In this document: positions 1 through 7,143 of the stretch, in pieces
Numbering within the stretch: position 1 is the first letter of the stretch
Layout: every line of letters starts with the position of its first letter
DNA from: DATIHQ01 sp035480535
GTDB taxonomy: Bacteria; Chlamydiota; Chlamydiia; Chlamydiales; SM23-39
NCBI GenBank assembly: GCA_035480535.1
Contig: DATIHQ010000116.1
Coordinates: forward strand, 1-22,707
Direction of reading: 5' to 3'
DNA: 22,707 bases
The notes under the pieces: generated by a model
Database searches by the model: none
Told to the model about the DNA's origin: nothing
Seen by the model: only the letters and a program-made list of their open reading frames with translations
Made by a program: the position numbers and the translations under genes

Positions 1-21
1 AGAGATGAACAATTTACGACT

Positions 22-50
22 TTCTGTATTTCTGTATTCTGTGATATAAC
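22..50 (+). promoter_or_regulatory. Candidate autoregulated promoter of the antitoxin gene
   Basis: Three tandem heptamers TTCTGTA, TTCTGTA and TTCTGTG lie at 22-28, 30-36 and 37-43. A TATAAC hexamer at 45-50 could be a -10 box; the first heptamer would sit 17 bases upstream as a weak -35. Ribbon-helix-helix antitoxins commonly bind short repeats overlapping their own promoter, so an operator role is plausible, but it rests only on position and repetition. Confidence 0.35.
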
Positions 51-80
51 AATCGGAAATGCAAGACTACAGAGGAGAAT

Positions 81-320
81 ATGGCTACCAAAACTTCTAG
101 GTTAACGATTGATTTGCCATCATCGGCGCATAAGCGGCTGAAAATGGCGGCTTCGATGATGGATGTATCGATGAAAGATCTCGTCTTGATGAGTGTTGAA
201 GAATTCATTCACCGGAAGCCTAACAAGGTGACTGTGAAGGCTATTAGACAATCTGAGACTGGAAGAAATCTTAAGAAGTTCGATACCTTGAAAGATCTTT
301 TTGAGGATCTTGGGATCTAA
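81..320 (+). CDS. Ribbon-helix-helix (ParD/RelB-like) antitoxin
   Basis: This 79-residue protein looks like the antitoxin of a type II toxin-antitoxin pair. Residues 6-12 (SRLTIDL) form a typical ribbon strand, followed by two helices to about residue 45. The C-terminal part, with GRNLKKF and KDLFEDLGI, resembles the toxin-binding tail of RelB-type antitoxins. The ATG at 81 has a good ribosome-binding site (GAGGAG, 72-77). Its stop TAA overlaps the ATG of a downstream stub (TAATG), the usual coupling of antitoxin and toxin. The antitoxin appears intact while the toxin is reduced to a fragment, so it is an orphan, perhaps acting as an anti-addiction protein or simply decaying. Family assignment is by recognised pattern only. 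Confidence 0.75.
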   Translation: MATKTSRLTIDLPSSAHKRLKMAASMMDVSMKDLVLMSVEEFIHRKPNKVTVKAIRQSETGRNLKKFDTLKDLFEDLGI

Positions 321-379
321 TGTTGACACTCACTAGAACTACTCAGAAATATAACACATTAACAGTAAAGTACTTATAA
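320..379 (+). pseudogene. Remnant of a RelE/YafQ-type toxin gene
   Basis: An ATG overlapping the antitoxin stop opens a 19-codon frame, MLTLTRTTQKYNTLTVKYL. The first nine residues match the usual beginning of RelE/YafQ-superfamily toxins (MLT-x-x-RTTQ, normally followed by a Lys-rich helix). After RTTQ the similarity stops and the frame closes, so about 80 residues of toxin are missing. The break lies just upstream of repeat-rich, gene-free DNA, which suggests deletion or element insertion. The toxin identity rests on a very short match plus its position. Confidence 0.5.
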
Positions 380-383
380 TCAC

Positions 384-450
384 ATCTTACGCCAAAAGGA
401 GAAATAGCCATTTCGCGTAAGTTATTTTGATTGCCATATCTTACGCCAAA
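384..450. repeat. Three copies of a CTTACGCCAAA motif (two direct, one inverted)
   Basis: ATCTTACGCCAAA occurs at 384-396 and again at 438-450. Between them, 411-421 reads TTTCGCGTAAG, the inverse of the same motif with one mismatch (CTTACGCGAAA). The three sites are spaced by roughly 14-18 bases. They could be binding sites or terminal repeats left by an insertion element. They lie directly after the broken toxin. Confidence 0.45.
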
Positions 451-511
451 CAGATTGCCTAGCGCAAGGTACTGATCACTTCAGAAGCGCATGCCAATGA
501 TTATGCAATGA

Positions 512-702
512 AACATTATGTTTTGAACGGGCAGCTCGGCGCAATCTCGGTCCCACCGGGGCCCCCATGAACGCATCGTTCGTGGGGTGGTTAGGGCCGA
601 GTCAAGCGAGCTATTTGTTCATTTGCGGCAAGGAACTTGCCGCCCATTACCGGAGCGGAGAATCTCCCTCCCTTCAGGAGGGAGTTCTTCAAACATAATG
701 TT
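512..702. mobile_element. About 190-bp foldback element with terminal inverted repeats (MITE-like or structured RNA)
   Basis: The stretch is bounded by AACATTATGTTTTGAA (512-527) and TTCAAACATAATGTT (688-702), which are reverse complements apart from one extra T. Inside are three hairpins. The first pairs 546-553 with 594-601 and, nested, 563-573 with 577-587 (11 pairs, loop CAT). The second pairs 625-632 with 636-643 (loop GAA). The third pairs 664-671 with 677-684. The interior is GC-rich compared with its AT-rich flanks. No convincing reading frame is present. This layout fits a non-autonomous foldback element or a small structured RNA; the sequence alone does not separate them. It is the main content of the gene-free stretch 380-747. 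Confidence 0.6.
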
Positions 703-747
703 GGGATGTATATTATTATATACCTTAATCCAAGCAACTTAAGGAAT

Positions 748-1884
748 CTAAGGCACATTTGGCATAAGAGCGGCGATTTCTTTCACATAGCGCTCCAAAT
801 ATTCTAAGCCGCATCCAGGATAAAGGATCGTAAAGAGCAAGTTTGGGTCATTCAAAATATTGTCGAGACCATAGGGAACTATGAGAAGAGAATCAGGTCC
901 CGTATAGTGATTTGAAGTACCCTCGATCGTCCCCTCATAAAGTATATTTCCTCCATGATACCCTTGAGAAACAATCATGTAGACCAGACTATCATAAAAG
1001 AAAATCAAGCCGAGGCATTTTAAAGTCCTTAGCGGGGCCAATTGCAGAGCAAGGCCAGTAAAAGAATGGTGAAGCCGGGCAGGGCCATAGCGCCCTTGAT
1101 CCGCGAGCAAAGCCACCGGAATGGCTATAGAAGCCAACGCATTCCCTCCATGATAAAAAGAAAAAATCTTCTCGCCCCGATTCCAATTCCGTTTGGCTAA
1201 AACTCCGTGAGCCAAGCCCAACAGAGCATATTCGATAAACACTACCGCATCCGATTGGAAAGGAAGCCAAAGGTCCCACTTGCTAGAATTGGCCTCAATC
1301 TGAGGGATATAAATCCCTAAACCCGCTCCCATACTTCCCACTGTAACAACAGCAACTGTTGCTTTAGCGATATTGATCCCTATCCGGCGACGTGACTCCT
1401 CGTTTGATTCTTCATGCCTTCTCGTAAACGCATCTCTGATTCCCTCCATCTTCTGATTTAAAAAAACCGTCGCGCTCACGCCCACAGCAACGCCTGCAAT
1501 GGGCGCCATCACGCCTGAAATTAAAGCAGAGGGGATCGCAACAACAGTTGCGACAATCCCCGTCTTGAGCGCTGCGATGGCAATTTTGCGCAAACACTCC
1601 TCTTTTGCAGGCAACATAGCGCGAATCTCTTGAACTTTTCGTTTAGAAAAGAAAAGGGCGTATTTCGCAAGAGCCGCCGCGCCTACAAAAGGAAAAATCA
1701 CCTGCAAAGCCGTCGCGATTTGATTTTTATAGGCAAAAGCGTAACCTTGAATTCCTGAAATCTCTTGGACACATTCACAAGATCCTGGGTAACATTGAGG
1801 ATATAAGCAATTGGTAATCTGGTGAATACAATTAGCTTGTCGATCCGGAGTCGCCTGTGGGCAATTTGTGCAAATGGTTGTCAT
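748..1884 (-). CDS. Unknown polytopic membrane protein with Cys-rich N-terminus
   Basis: I do not recognise this 378-residue protein. Its first 38 residues hold seven cysteines (5, 8, 19, 26, 31, 36, 38), a density that could bind metal or form disulfides. Hydrophobic stretches follow at about 56-79, 101-143 (long enough for a hairpin of two segments), 170-193, 213-230, 247-262 and 286-305, with a charged loop at about 144-170 (RRHEESNEESRRR). The last 70 residues are soluble-looking. There is no cleavable signal peptide. The gene is divergent from the first GT10 gene, with only 18 bases between the two start codons. A bilobed hydrophobic region recalls chlamydial inclusion-membrane proteins, but the number of segments is higher than usual, so that is speculation. 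Confidence 0.7.
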   Translation of the reverse strand: MTTICTNCPQATPDRQANCIHQITNCLYPQCYPGSCECVQEISGIQGYAFAYKNQIATALQVIFPFVGAAALAKYALFFSKRKVQEIRAMLPAKEECLRKIAIAALKTGIVATVVAIPSALISGVMAPIAGVAVGVSATVFLNQKMEGIRDAFTRRHEESNEESRRRIGINIAKATVAVVTVGSMGAGLGIYIPQIEANSSKWDLWLPFQSDAVVFIEYALLGLAHGVLAKRNWNRGEKIFSFYHGGNALASIAIPVALLADQGRYGPARLHHSFTGLALQLAPLRTLKCLGLIFFYDSLVYMIVSQGYHGGNILYEGTIEGTSNHYTGPDSLLIVPYGLDNILNDPNLLFTILYPGCGLEYLERYVKEIAALMPNVP

Positions 1885-1902
1885 TTTATTAAGATAGTAT
1901 AA

Positions 1903-2883
1903 ATGAAATTTTTTTTACAACTCTTTCCTCTTCTCCTCCTAGCGAAGAGCATTCACATCTCTCCACTCTGCCGACCTGAGGAATTTCTCTATGACTATTC
2001 TACGAGCAGCCAAGAGTCAGCCAAGCCATTTTACTCTCTCCGCGTAGCGCTCGAGAAAGCGGGATACCGAGTCTTTCTTTATACCCACAACGTGAACTTC
2101 GAAGATACGGTAGCCATTCTCTCCTTCAATGACAACCCCTATTCTGGCCCCCTCCGGAGCTTTCCTAAAGAGCGGCGCCTCCACTTTGTCTTCGAATCTC
2201 CCGTTGTTCTCCCTGAGTTCTACTCCCCTCAGCTCAAAAACATCTACGGCAAGATCTTTGTCATGCTCGACTCGATGATCGATAACAAACACTACTTCAA
2301 GCTCCACTATCCCCAGCCCCGCCTCACCATGCTTGAGTCCCTCCCCGATTTTGAATCCAAGCGACTCTGTGCAATGGTGGCCTCCAACAAGGATTTCAAT
2401 CATCCCAAATCGCTCTATCGCGAACGGCGCCAAGTGATCCAGTTTTTTTCCCGCAAAAAAATCCAGTGGGAATTCGATCTTTACGGCCCTGGCTGGGAGG
2501 GAACTTACAATTGGAAAGGAACCATTCACAACAAGTGGGAAACACTAAAAAATTACCGCTTCTGTTTTTGCTATGAAAATATGCAAAACCAACTCGGCTA
2601 CATCACGGAAAAAATCTTCGACTGCTTCATTGCGGGCTGCGTTCCCATTTACTGGGGCGCAAGCAACATTACCGACTACGTCCCCGCCGACTGCTTTATC
2701 GACCGCCGCGACTTCACCACCAACGACCAGCTCTATCACTTCATTCGCCACATGGATAAAGCCACCTACGACGCAAAGCTCAACGCCATCCGCGCCTATC
2801 TCGCCACTCCCCAGGCGCATCTCTTCTCCACCGAGCATTTCGTCAACATGATCCTAGACGAAATTGCCCGTCTTGATAAATAA
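1903..2883 (+). CDS. GT10 (alpha-1,3/4-fucosyltransferase family) with signal peptide
   Basis: A 326-residue protein of family GT10, which transfers fucose from GDP-fucose to GlcNAc-containing glycans. The family signature is clear: YEN at 224-226, GYITEKIFDCF from 232, AGCVPIYWGASNI to 256 and CFID at 264-267. The FESP at 97-100 matches the position of the proposed catalytic acid/base Glu in the N-terminal lobe. The protein begins with K2 and a hydrophobic core (FFLQLFPLLLLA), predicting Sec export or a type II anchor with the catalytic domain outside the cytoplasm, which is odd for an enzyme using GDP-fucose. A paralogue lies at 21307-22392. The Shine-Dalgarno site is weak. The next gene starts 7 bases after the stop, so the two probably form an operon. 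Donor and acceptor specificity are not readable from the sequence. Confidence 0.9.
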   Translation: MKFFLQLFPLLLLAKSIHISPLCRPEEFLYDYSTSSQESAKPFYSLRVALEKAGYRVFLYTHNVNFEDTVAILSFNDNPYSGPLRSFPKERRLHFVFESPVVLPEFYSPQLKNIYGKIFVMLDSMIDNKHYFKLHYPQPRLTMLESLPDFESKRLCAMVASNKDFNHPKSLYRERRQVIQFFSRKKIQWEFDLYGPGWEGTYNWKGTIHNKWETLKNYRFCFCYENMQNQLGYITEKIFDCFIAGCVPIYWGASNITDYVPADCFIDRRDFTTNDQLYHFIRHMDKATYDAKLNAIRAYLATPQAHLFSTEHFVNMILDEIARLDK

Positions 2884-2890
2884 TACTCTC

Positions 2891-4000
2891 ATGAAAAAAA
2901 TTCTCCTGCTCTTTCTCCTCTGTTTTGGTTGTCAATCTCCGCCCTCAAAAACCATCTGCCTAAACATGATCGTGAAAAATGAAAGCGACGTCATTGAATC
3001 CTCCCTAAATTCAGTGAAACATCTCATTGACTACTGGGTCATTATCGACACTGGTTCGACAGACAACACCCAAGAAATCATAAAAAAATGTCTCCAGGAC
3101 ATCCCAGGCGAGCTCTACCAAATCTCCTCCACAGATCTCACCCAAAACCGAAACATTGCCCTCTCCCTTGCAAAATCAAAAGCAGACTACACTCTTCTCA
3201 TCGACGCCTCTGAAATCCTCGACACTCCAAACAATTTCCACTGGCCCTCCCTCGACAAGGACGCCTATTCTCTCTCCATTTTTCCCTTTAACCATCCCAT
3301 TCCCTCCGAGCGAATCCTTCTCATCCGCAATCGCCTCGACTGGAAATGGGAAGGCGCCCTCTATGAAATGCTCAAATCCCCTCAGGCAAAAAACTTTGAA
3401 TTCCTAAAAAATGTAGTCAATCGGTGCAATCCCTCTGTAGAAAATCGTTTTACCACCACAGCTCTCCTACAACGACACATTGCCAAAGATCCCACAAACA
3501 GCCTCTATCCCCTCCATCTCGGGCTAGAATATCTCGCAGAAGGAAAACTCCAACTCGCGCGCGAGTCTTTTGAAAAGAGCTTGAGCCTATCTCAAGACCC
3601 CCAGACAACCTATAGGGCCACCTATCACTTAGGCATCACTCACGAAAAATCAGGAGACATCGCCTCTGCCCTAAAAAGTTACATGGCAGCCTACGCCCAA
3701 TCTCCTCAAACCGGCCCCCTCCTCCGTATTGCAACCATGTATCGCGAGCGAGGCCACTATCTGCTCGGCTATCTTGTAGCCAAGCACGCCCTCGATCTCC
3801 AAGCAGACCACGCCCTCCTCATTGAATTTGCCAACTGCGCCCTCCTCCTCGGCAAGTGGAGTGAAGGCCTCGACGCCTGCAACAAGCTCCTCGCCGACCC
3901 CACTCTCCCCGAAGAGTACAAAGCCCCCCTCCATTCCAACGCCCAACTCGCCCTCACTAATTTGAGCGATAAAACTTCTCCAACAACTTTGAGTGAATAG
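2891..4000 (+). CDS. GT2 glycosyltransferase with TPR tail, putative lipoprotein
   Basis: A 369-residue protein with a GT-A (GT2) domain followed by tetratricopeptide-like helices. I chose the ATG at 2891 over an upstream frame extension because it lies just past the GT10 stop and gives a signal sequence, MKKILLLFLLCFGC, ending in a likely lipid-attachment Cys14 (the -3 residue is not ideal). The catalytic domain begins at about 21 (TICLNMIVKNE). It has the nucleotide-binding DTGSTDN at 53-59 and LLIDASE at 102-108 in the place of the metal-binding DxD/DADE motif. TPR-like repeats occupy about 203-350. Proteins of this architecture usually glycosylate proteins or surface glycans in the cytoplasm, so the export signal is unusual. 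The 3' end overlaps the opposite-strand gene by 44 bases. Confidence 0.85.
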   Translation: MKKILLLFLLCFGCQSPPSKTICLNMIVKNESDVIESSLNSVKHLIDYWVIIDTGSTDNTQEIIKKCLQDIPGELYQISSTDLTQNRNIALSLAKSKADYTLLIDASEILDTPNNFHWPSLDKDAYSLSIFPFNHPIPSERILLIRNRLDWKWEGALYEMLKSPQAKNFEFLKNVVNRCNPSVENRFTTTALLQRHIAKDPTNSLYPLHLGLEYLAEGKLQLARESFEKSLSLSQDPQTTYRATYHLGITHEKSGDIASALKSYMAAYAQSPQTGPLLRIATMYRERGHYLLGYLVAKHALDLQADHALLIEFANCALLLGKWSEGLDACNKLLADPTLPEEYKAPLHSNAQLALTNLSDKTSPTTLSE

Positions 4001-4703
4001 CGATGTCATCGCTCAAACGGCGGCGATCCACATTCTTCACCCGAATCTGAAAAATAGTTTCAGGAATTTGATCTTTCCCTTTGTCCCAAGCCCCCATAGA
4101 ATCAAACATAAAGAAAGAGTAGGGCGTTAAAGAAACTCCATAGTGTATGAGAAAAAGCCCCAAGACAACATCATCCGCAGGCATTTGATTCAGCAATTGA
4201 TGTTTGCCCGCGACAATCAACTCCATCAAATCTGACGATACGATAAAACCGCTCCCAGATCCAAGAAGAGGCGCTCCTGGAAAAAGCAAAAGCGGCGCGC
4301 CGCAATAGAATTGCCTTTTCGGAAACGTTTTCAAAACACTCAGCAGGCGAGGAAAAACATAGAACGAAGATAAATTCGTTCGAAGGACATACTCAAATTC
4401 CTTCACTCTAGGGAGCATCGCTGCCATCGATAAAATTGTCTTATTCAAAATACCTGGGCAAAAGCATTCGGCCGTTTTCAACCAGATCACATCCCCATCG
4501 ATTGCAAAATCGTCAAGCAAATCTGCCTTTCCTCTAATGAAGTAAGCCTCCACATGCTCAGGATCCAAATGCATATACGATCGCCATATCTTCTGTAATT
4601 CCCGATACACGGGAGGCTCATCGGAACAAATGATTAAGACGAGGAGTTTAGCCTGCAGCGGAAAAAGAAAAGCAAACGCGCACAAGACAAGCAAACGAAC
4701 CAT
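3957..4703 (-). CDS. GT31-like putative glycosyltransferase with signal peptide
   Basis: A 248-residue protein with a signal peptide (residues 1-18, ending PLQA) directly followed by a core strand, KLLVLIICSDEPP. The central block resembles GT31/galactosyltransferase folds: YVLRTNLSSF (105-114) occupies the place of the usual DxD region, GSGSGFIVSSDL (148-159) resembles the GxGYxLS motif, and ADDVVLGLFL (176-185) resembles the EDVxxGxxL motif. The acidic DxD is not present, so metal use may differ. The family call is tentative. The gene is convergent with the GT2-TPR gene, overlapping it by 44 bases, and divergent from the GT2 lipoprotein gene, with 60 AT-rich bases between starts where both promoters must lie. 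Confidence 0.65.
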   Translation of the reverse strand: MVRLLVLCAFAFLFPLQAKLLVLIICSDEPPVYRELQKIWRSYMHLDPEHVEAYFIRGKADLLDDFAIDGDVIWLKTAECFCPGILNKTILSMAAMLPRVKEFEYVLRTNLSSFYVFPRLLSVLKTFPKRQFYCGAPLLLFPGAPLLGSGSGFIVSSDLMELIVAGKHQLLNQMPADDVVLGLFLIHYGVSLTPYSFFMFDSMGAWDKGKDQIPETIFQIRVKNVDRRRLSDDIAIHSKLLEKFYRSN

Positions 4704-4763
4704 TTTTCACCAAAAAAATATCTATTGTAAATAGGGCTTCCTTTTCGGTAAACTTTTTCCCCT

Positions 4764-5618
4764 ATGAAATACATTCAATTCTTCCTCCTCCTTCTCATTA
4801 CTTCCTGCAGAAATACCAGCGCACCTCCCACCCTTCCTAAAATCAGCGTCATTTGCCCCACCTATAACCGCTCTGATCGGCATGCAAACCTCTATGCCGC
4901 ATTTGATCAACAGACCTATGAGAATAAAGAACTGCTCGTCCTCGACGACTCCCCCGAGCCATCCCTCTTTTTCACTCATCTCAAAGACCCGAGAGTGAAA
5001 TACATCAACCTGCCTGAAAGGGGCACCATTGGCTTTAAACGGAATTTCCTCATTGGCCTAGCCTCAGGAGAACTCATCGCCCATTTTGACGATGACGACT
5101 ACTATGCGCCCACCTACCTAACTACAATGGTCAATCAGCTCGGATCAGCCGATCTAGTGAAACTTTCCCGATGGCTTGCCTGGCGAGAGATCGATGGAAC
5201 CTTTTGGGAATGGGACACCCGCTTCGTTGGAGAATTCCACTTTGTCGTCACAGGCAACAACACAAATATCTATGCCATGGACATCAAAAAGGCCAGTGCC
5301 AGCGACTTGACTTTCCAGATAAGCGACTGGATGGATGCCAATACCTGGGGCTATGGATTTTCCTATCTCTATCGCAAATCGCTTTGGAAGGAGTGTCCTT
5401 TTGAAGATATGAATGGCGGGGAGGATTACAATTTTATTACAAGAGCGCGCACCTTCGATAAAAAGCTCATTCACATCCCCGACTACAATCACATCGCCGT
5501 CCATACCCTGCATCCCAAAAGCACATCGCAAATCTTCCCCCAATATCTGCACGATTCCTCCACAAACACCGAAATGTTAGGCAAAGGCGCAACCCCCTGG
5601 CTCATGCACCACAACTAA
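4764..5618 (+). CDS. GT2 family glycosyltransferase, predicted lipoprotein
   Basis: A 284-residue GT-A fold glycosyltransferase. It starts with a textbook lipoprotein signal, MKYIQFFLLLLITSC, with lipobox ITSC and the lipid-bearing Cys15. A short Ser/Pro linker leads into the GT2 core: ISVICPTYNR at 27-36, LDDSPEPS at 60-67, GxxRN-type GFKRN at 90-94, the metal-binding HFDDDDYY at 107-114 and the late acidic motif GGEDYN at 218-223. All GT2 landmarks are intact, so it should be active if it meets donor sugar. Lipidation would place it on the periplasmic side of the inner membrane or on the outer membrane, where nucleotide sugars are not expected. A palindromic repeat follows 13 bases after the stop. 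No clear ribosome-binding site is seen. Confidence 0.9.
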   Translation: MKYIQFFLLLLITSCRNTSAPPTLPKISVICPTYNRSDRHANLYAAFDQQTYENKELLVLDDSPEPSLFFTHLKDPRVKYINLPERGTIGFKRNFLIGLASGELIAHFDDDDYYAPTYLTTMVNQLGSADLVKLSRWLAWREIDGTFWEWDTRFVGEFHFVVTGNNTNIYAMDIKKASASDLTFQISDWMDANTWGYGFSYLYRKSLWKECPFEDMNGGEDYNFITRARTFDKKLIHIPDYNHIAVHTLHPKSTSQIFPQYLHDSSTNTEMLGKGATPWLMHHN

Positions 5619-5631
5619 AAAGAAAAAAATC

Positions 5632-5744
5632 ACCACCGAGCCCACCGAGAACACCGAGAAAAAGAAAATTAGCACGGATAACAGGCCTGTTAAATTTTTT
5701 TATTGCGCGCATCGCGCCTCGGTGTTCTCGGTGAGCTCGGTGGT
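5632..5744. repeat. Foldback of three 9-mers NNCACCGAG per arm (copy 1)
   Basis: The left arm (5632-5658) is three tandem 9-mers, ACCACCGAG, CCCACCGAG and AACACCGAG. The right arm (5718-5744) is their reverse complement with one mismatch in 27. The 59-base loop contains a perfect palindrome AACAGGCCTGTT (5680-5691) and a GCGCG-rich short stem near 5705-5717. The element fills the gap between the GT2 and GT4 genes. A second copy is at 14465-14550. Neither arm is followed by a good T-run in the direction of the preceding gene, so a plain intrinsic terminator is doubtful. Confidence 0.8.
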
Positions 5745-5768
5745 AAAAATTTCTAGCAAGTGTGAACT

Positions 5769-6887
5769 ATGTACTATTTTCTATTCCTGATTTTTTGTTT
5801 TTCACTTGGAGCAGATCCCAAAGTCATAGGGATTATCGCTACAGATAAGAACGGCGTCCAACCCTGGGATCCAGATGATCTGAAAACGGGGATTACGGGC
5901 GCTGAAGAGGCGATCATCTACATCTCCAAAGAGCTCGTGCAGCTCGGCTATCAAGTGCTCGTGCTTGGAGACCCTCCTCCCAACTCCCTTTATTCCCGCC
6001 CCGACGCCAACCCCCGTTATATCACACACAAAGACTATGAGGGGACTCATTTTGATATCGCTATTCTGTGGCGAGATCTCGTCTCCTTAAAACGATGGAA
6101 GCAGCGATCAGACAAAATCTATTTCTGGCCCCATGACATTGCCATCGATCCTTGCACAGAAGCGCAAATCAAAGAGCTCGACGACGTTCTCTGGCTAACG
6201 GAGTGGCAGCGCCAGCATTGGATCCATAAGAATCCCTGTTTTACAAAATTCACAAAAATTTTTGGCAATGGGATCGATCCCGCCTCCTTTCACCCCATCG
6301 AAGAGCGGCGCAACCCCTATTCCTGTATTTATGCATCGAGTTATGCGCAAGGACTCGAGCTCCTTCTCGATATTTGGCCCTCGATCAAAAAGCGTTTTCC
6401 CCGCGCTACGCTCGATCTCTATTACGGGTGGAAGCATTGGGGCATCCTGTCTCCCCAGACGGAAAAAAAGATGCGTTCCCAAGTGGCCCGTTTCGCCACT
6501 CTCGGAGTCACTGAGCATGGACTCGTCGGACACGACGAACTCACCAAAGCCTATGAAACGGCCTCTTTTTGGACCTATCCCTGTACGCGATGGGAGACTT
6601 TTTGTATTTCCGCCCTCCGCGCGCAGGCTGCAGGGGCCATTCCCGTCTGTCTCGAAAGAACAGCCCTCAAAGAAACCGTGCGCCATGGCTACAAATGCAC
6701 AACCCGGGAAGCCTACTTTTCCACTCTTGTGCAAGCCCTCGAACACGCCGAAGCTATTGAACTCGCCGACCGGGCTAAAATGAGAGACTTCATTCTTCAA
6801 GACTATACCTGGAAAGCAATCGCCGCCAAATGGCACACCCTCTTCGAGGGTGGAGAGAACCACTCAGTCTCAAAATCCCAGCCGTAA
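5769..6887 (+). CDS. GT4-like glycosyltransferase with signal peptide
   Basis: A 372-residue GT-B fold glycosyltransferase. The N-terminal MYYFLFLIFCFSLGA is a likely signal peptide, immediately followed by the first Rossmann strand PKVIGIIATDKNG (17-29). The N-terminal acceptor domain runs to about 165. The donor domain begins after GNGIDPASFHP (166-176), a classic GT4 hinge motif. WETFCISALRAQAAGAIPV (275-293) is the late GT4 motif with the nucleotide-sugar binding acidic position. The C-terminus (WKAIAAKWHTLFE) is a typical returning helix. The gene lies between two palindromic repeats, the second overlapping its stop codon, so it may be transcribed alone. Sugar specificity cannot be told. 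Confidence 0.85.
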   Translation: MYYFLFLIFCFSLGADPKVIGIIATDKNGVQPWDPDDLKTGITGAEEAIIYISKELVQLGYQVLVLGDPPPNSLYSRPDANPRYITHKDYEGTHFDIAILWRDLVSLKRWKQRSDKIYFWPHDIAIDPCTEAQIKELDDVLWLTEWQRQHWIHKNPCFTKFTKIFGNGIDPASFHPIEERRNPYSCIYASSYAQGLELLLDIWPSIKKRFPRATLDLYYGWKHWGILSPQTEKKMRSQVARFATLGVTEHGLVGHDELTKAYETASFWTYPCTRWETFCISALRAQAAGAIPVCLERTALKETVRHGYKCTTREAYFSTLVQALEHAEAIELADRAKMRDFILQDYTWKAIAAKWHTLFEGGENHSVSKSQP

Positions 6888-7116
6888 TACGAATATCAGC
6901 GCAGAGATAATTGCAGAGTGAGAAAGATCGCAGAGAAAAAAAATCGCCTTCGGCGATCCGGGACCCTGCCCGGAGTTAGAGAGGCGCCCTTTCTTCCTCC
7001 GGACGTAGTCCGCCAACTTCCTCTCTCTACCCCAAAAATGATGCATTTTTAGGGCCCCCTCTCTCTGCGAACTTTCTATCTCTGCCCCCTACCTCTGCGC
7101 TGATATTCGCATTACG
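6883..7116. repeat. 234-bp foldback built on three GCAGAG units per arm, with nested hairpins
   Basis: The outer arms 6883-6906 and 7093-7116 are reverse complements with one mismatch in 24. Each arm continues inward with two more GCAGAG units at matching spacing (left: 6901, 6913 and 6930). The interior carries further hairpins: 6943-6948 with 6952-6957, 6957-6962 with 6969-6974, 7000-7004 with 7008-7012, and 7034-7040 with 7044-7050. The outer arm starts on the last codons of the GT4 gene and ends 27 bases short of the convergent methyltransferase gene's stop. It may act as a two-way transcription barrier, a non-autonomous element, or both. Confidence 0.8.
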
Positions 7117-7143
7117 TCTCAGATCCTAAACCTGACAATCCCT

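Noticed and set aside
384..450. CRISPR array
   Set aside because: Only three short motif copies, one inverted, with uneven and very short spacing and no cas gene.
2545..2851. Small frames on both strands inside the first GT10 gene
   Set aside because: They are low-complexity Ser/Thr/Pro or Val/Gly/Glu-rich shadows of a well-supported gene.
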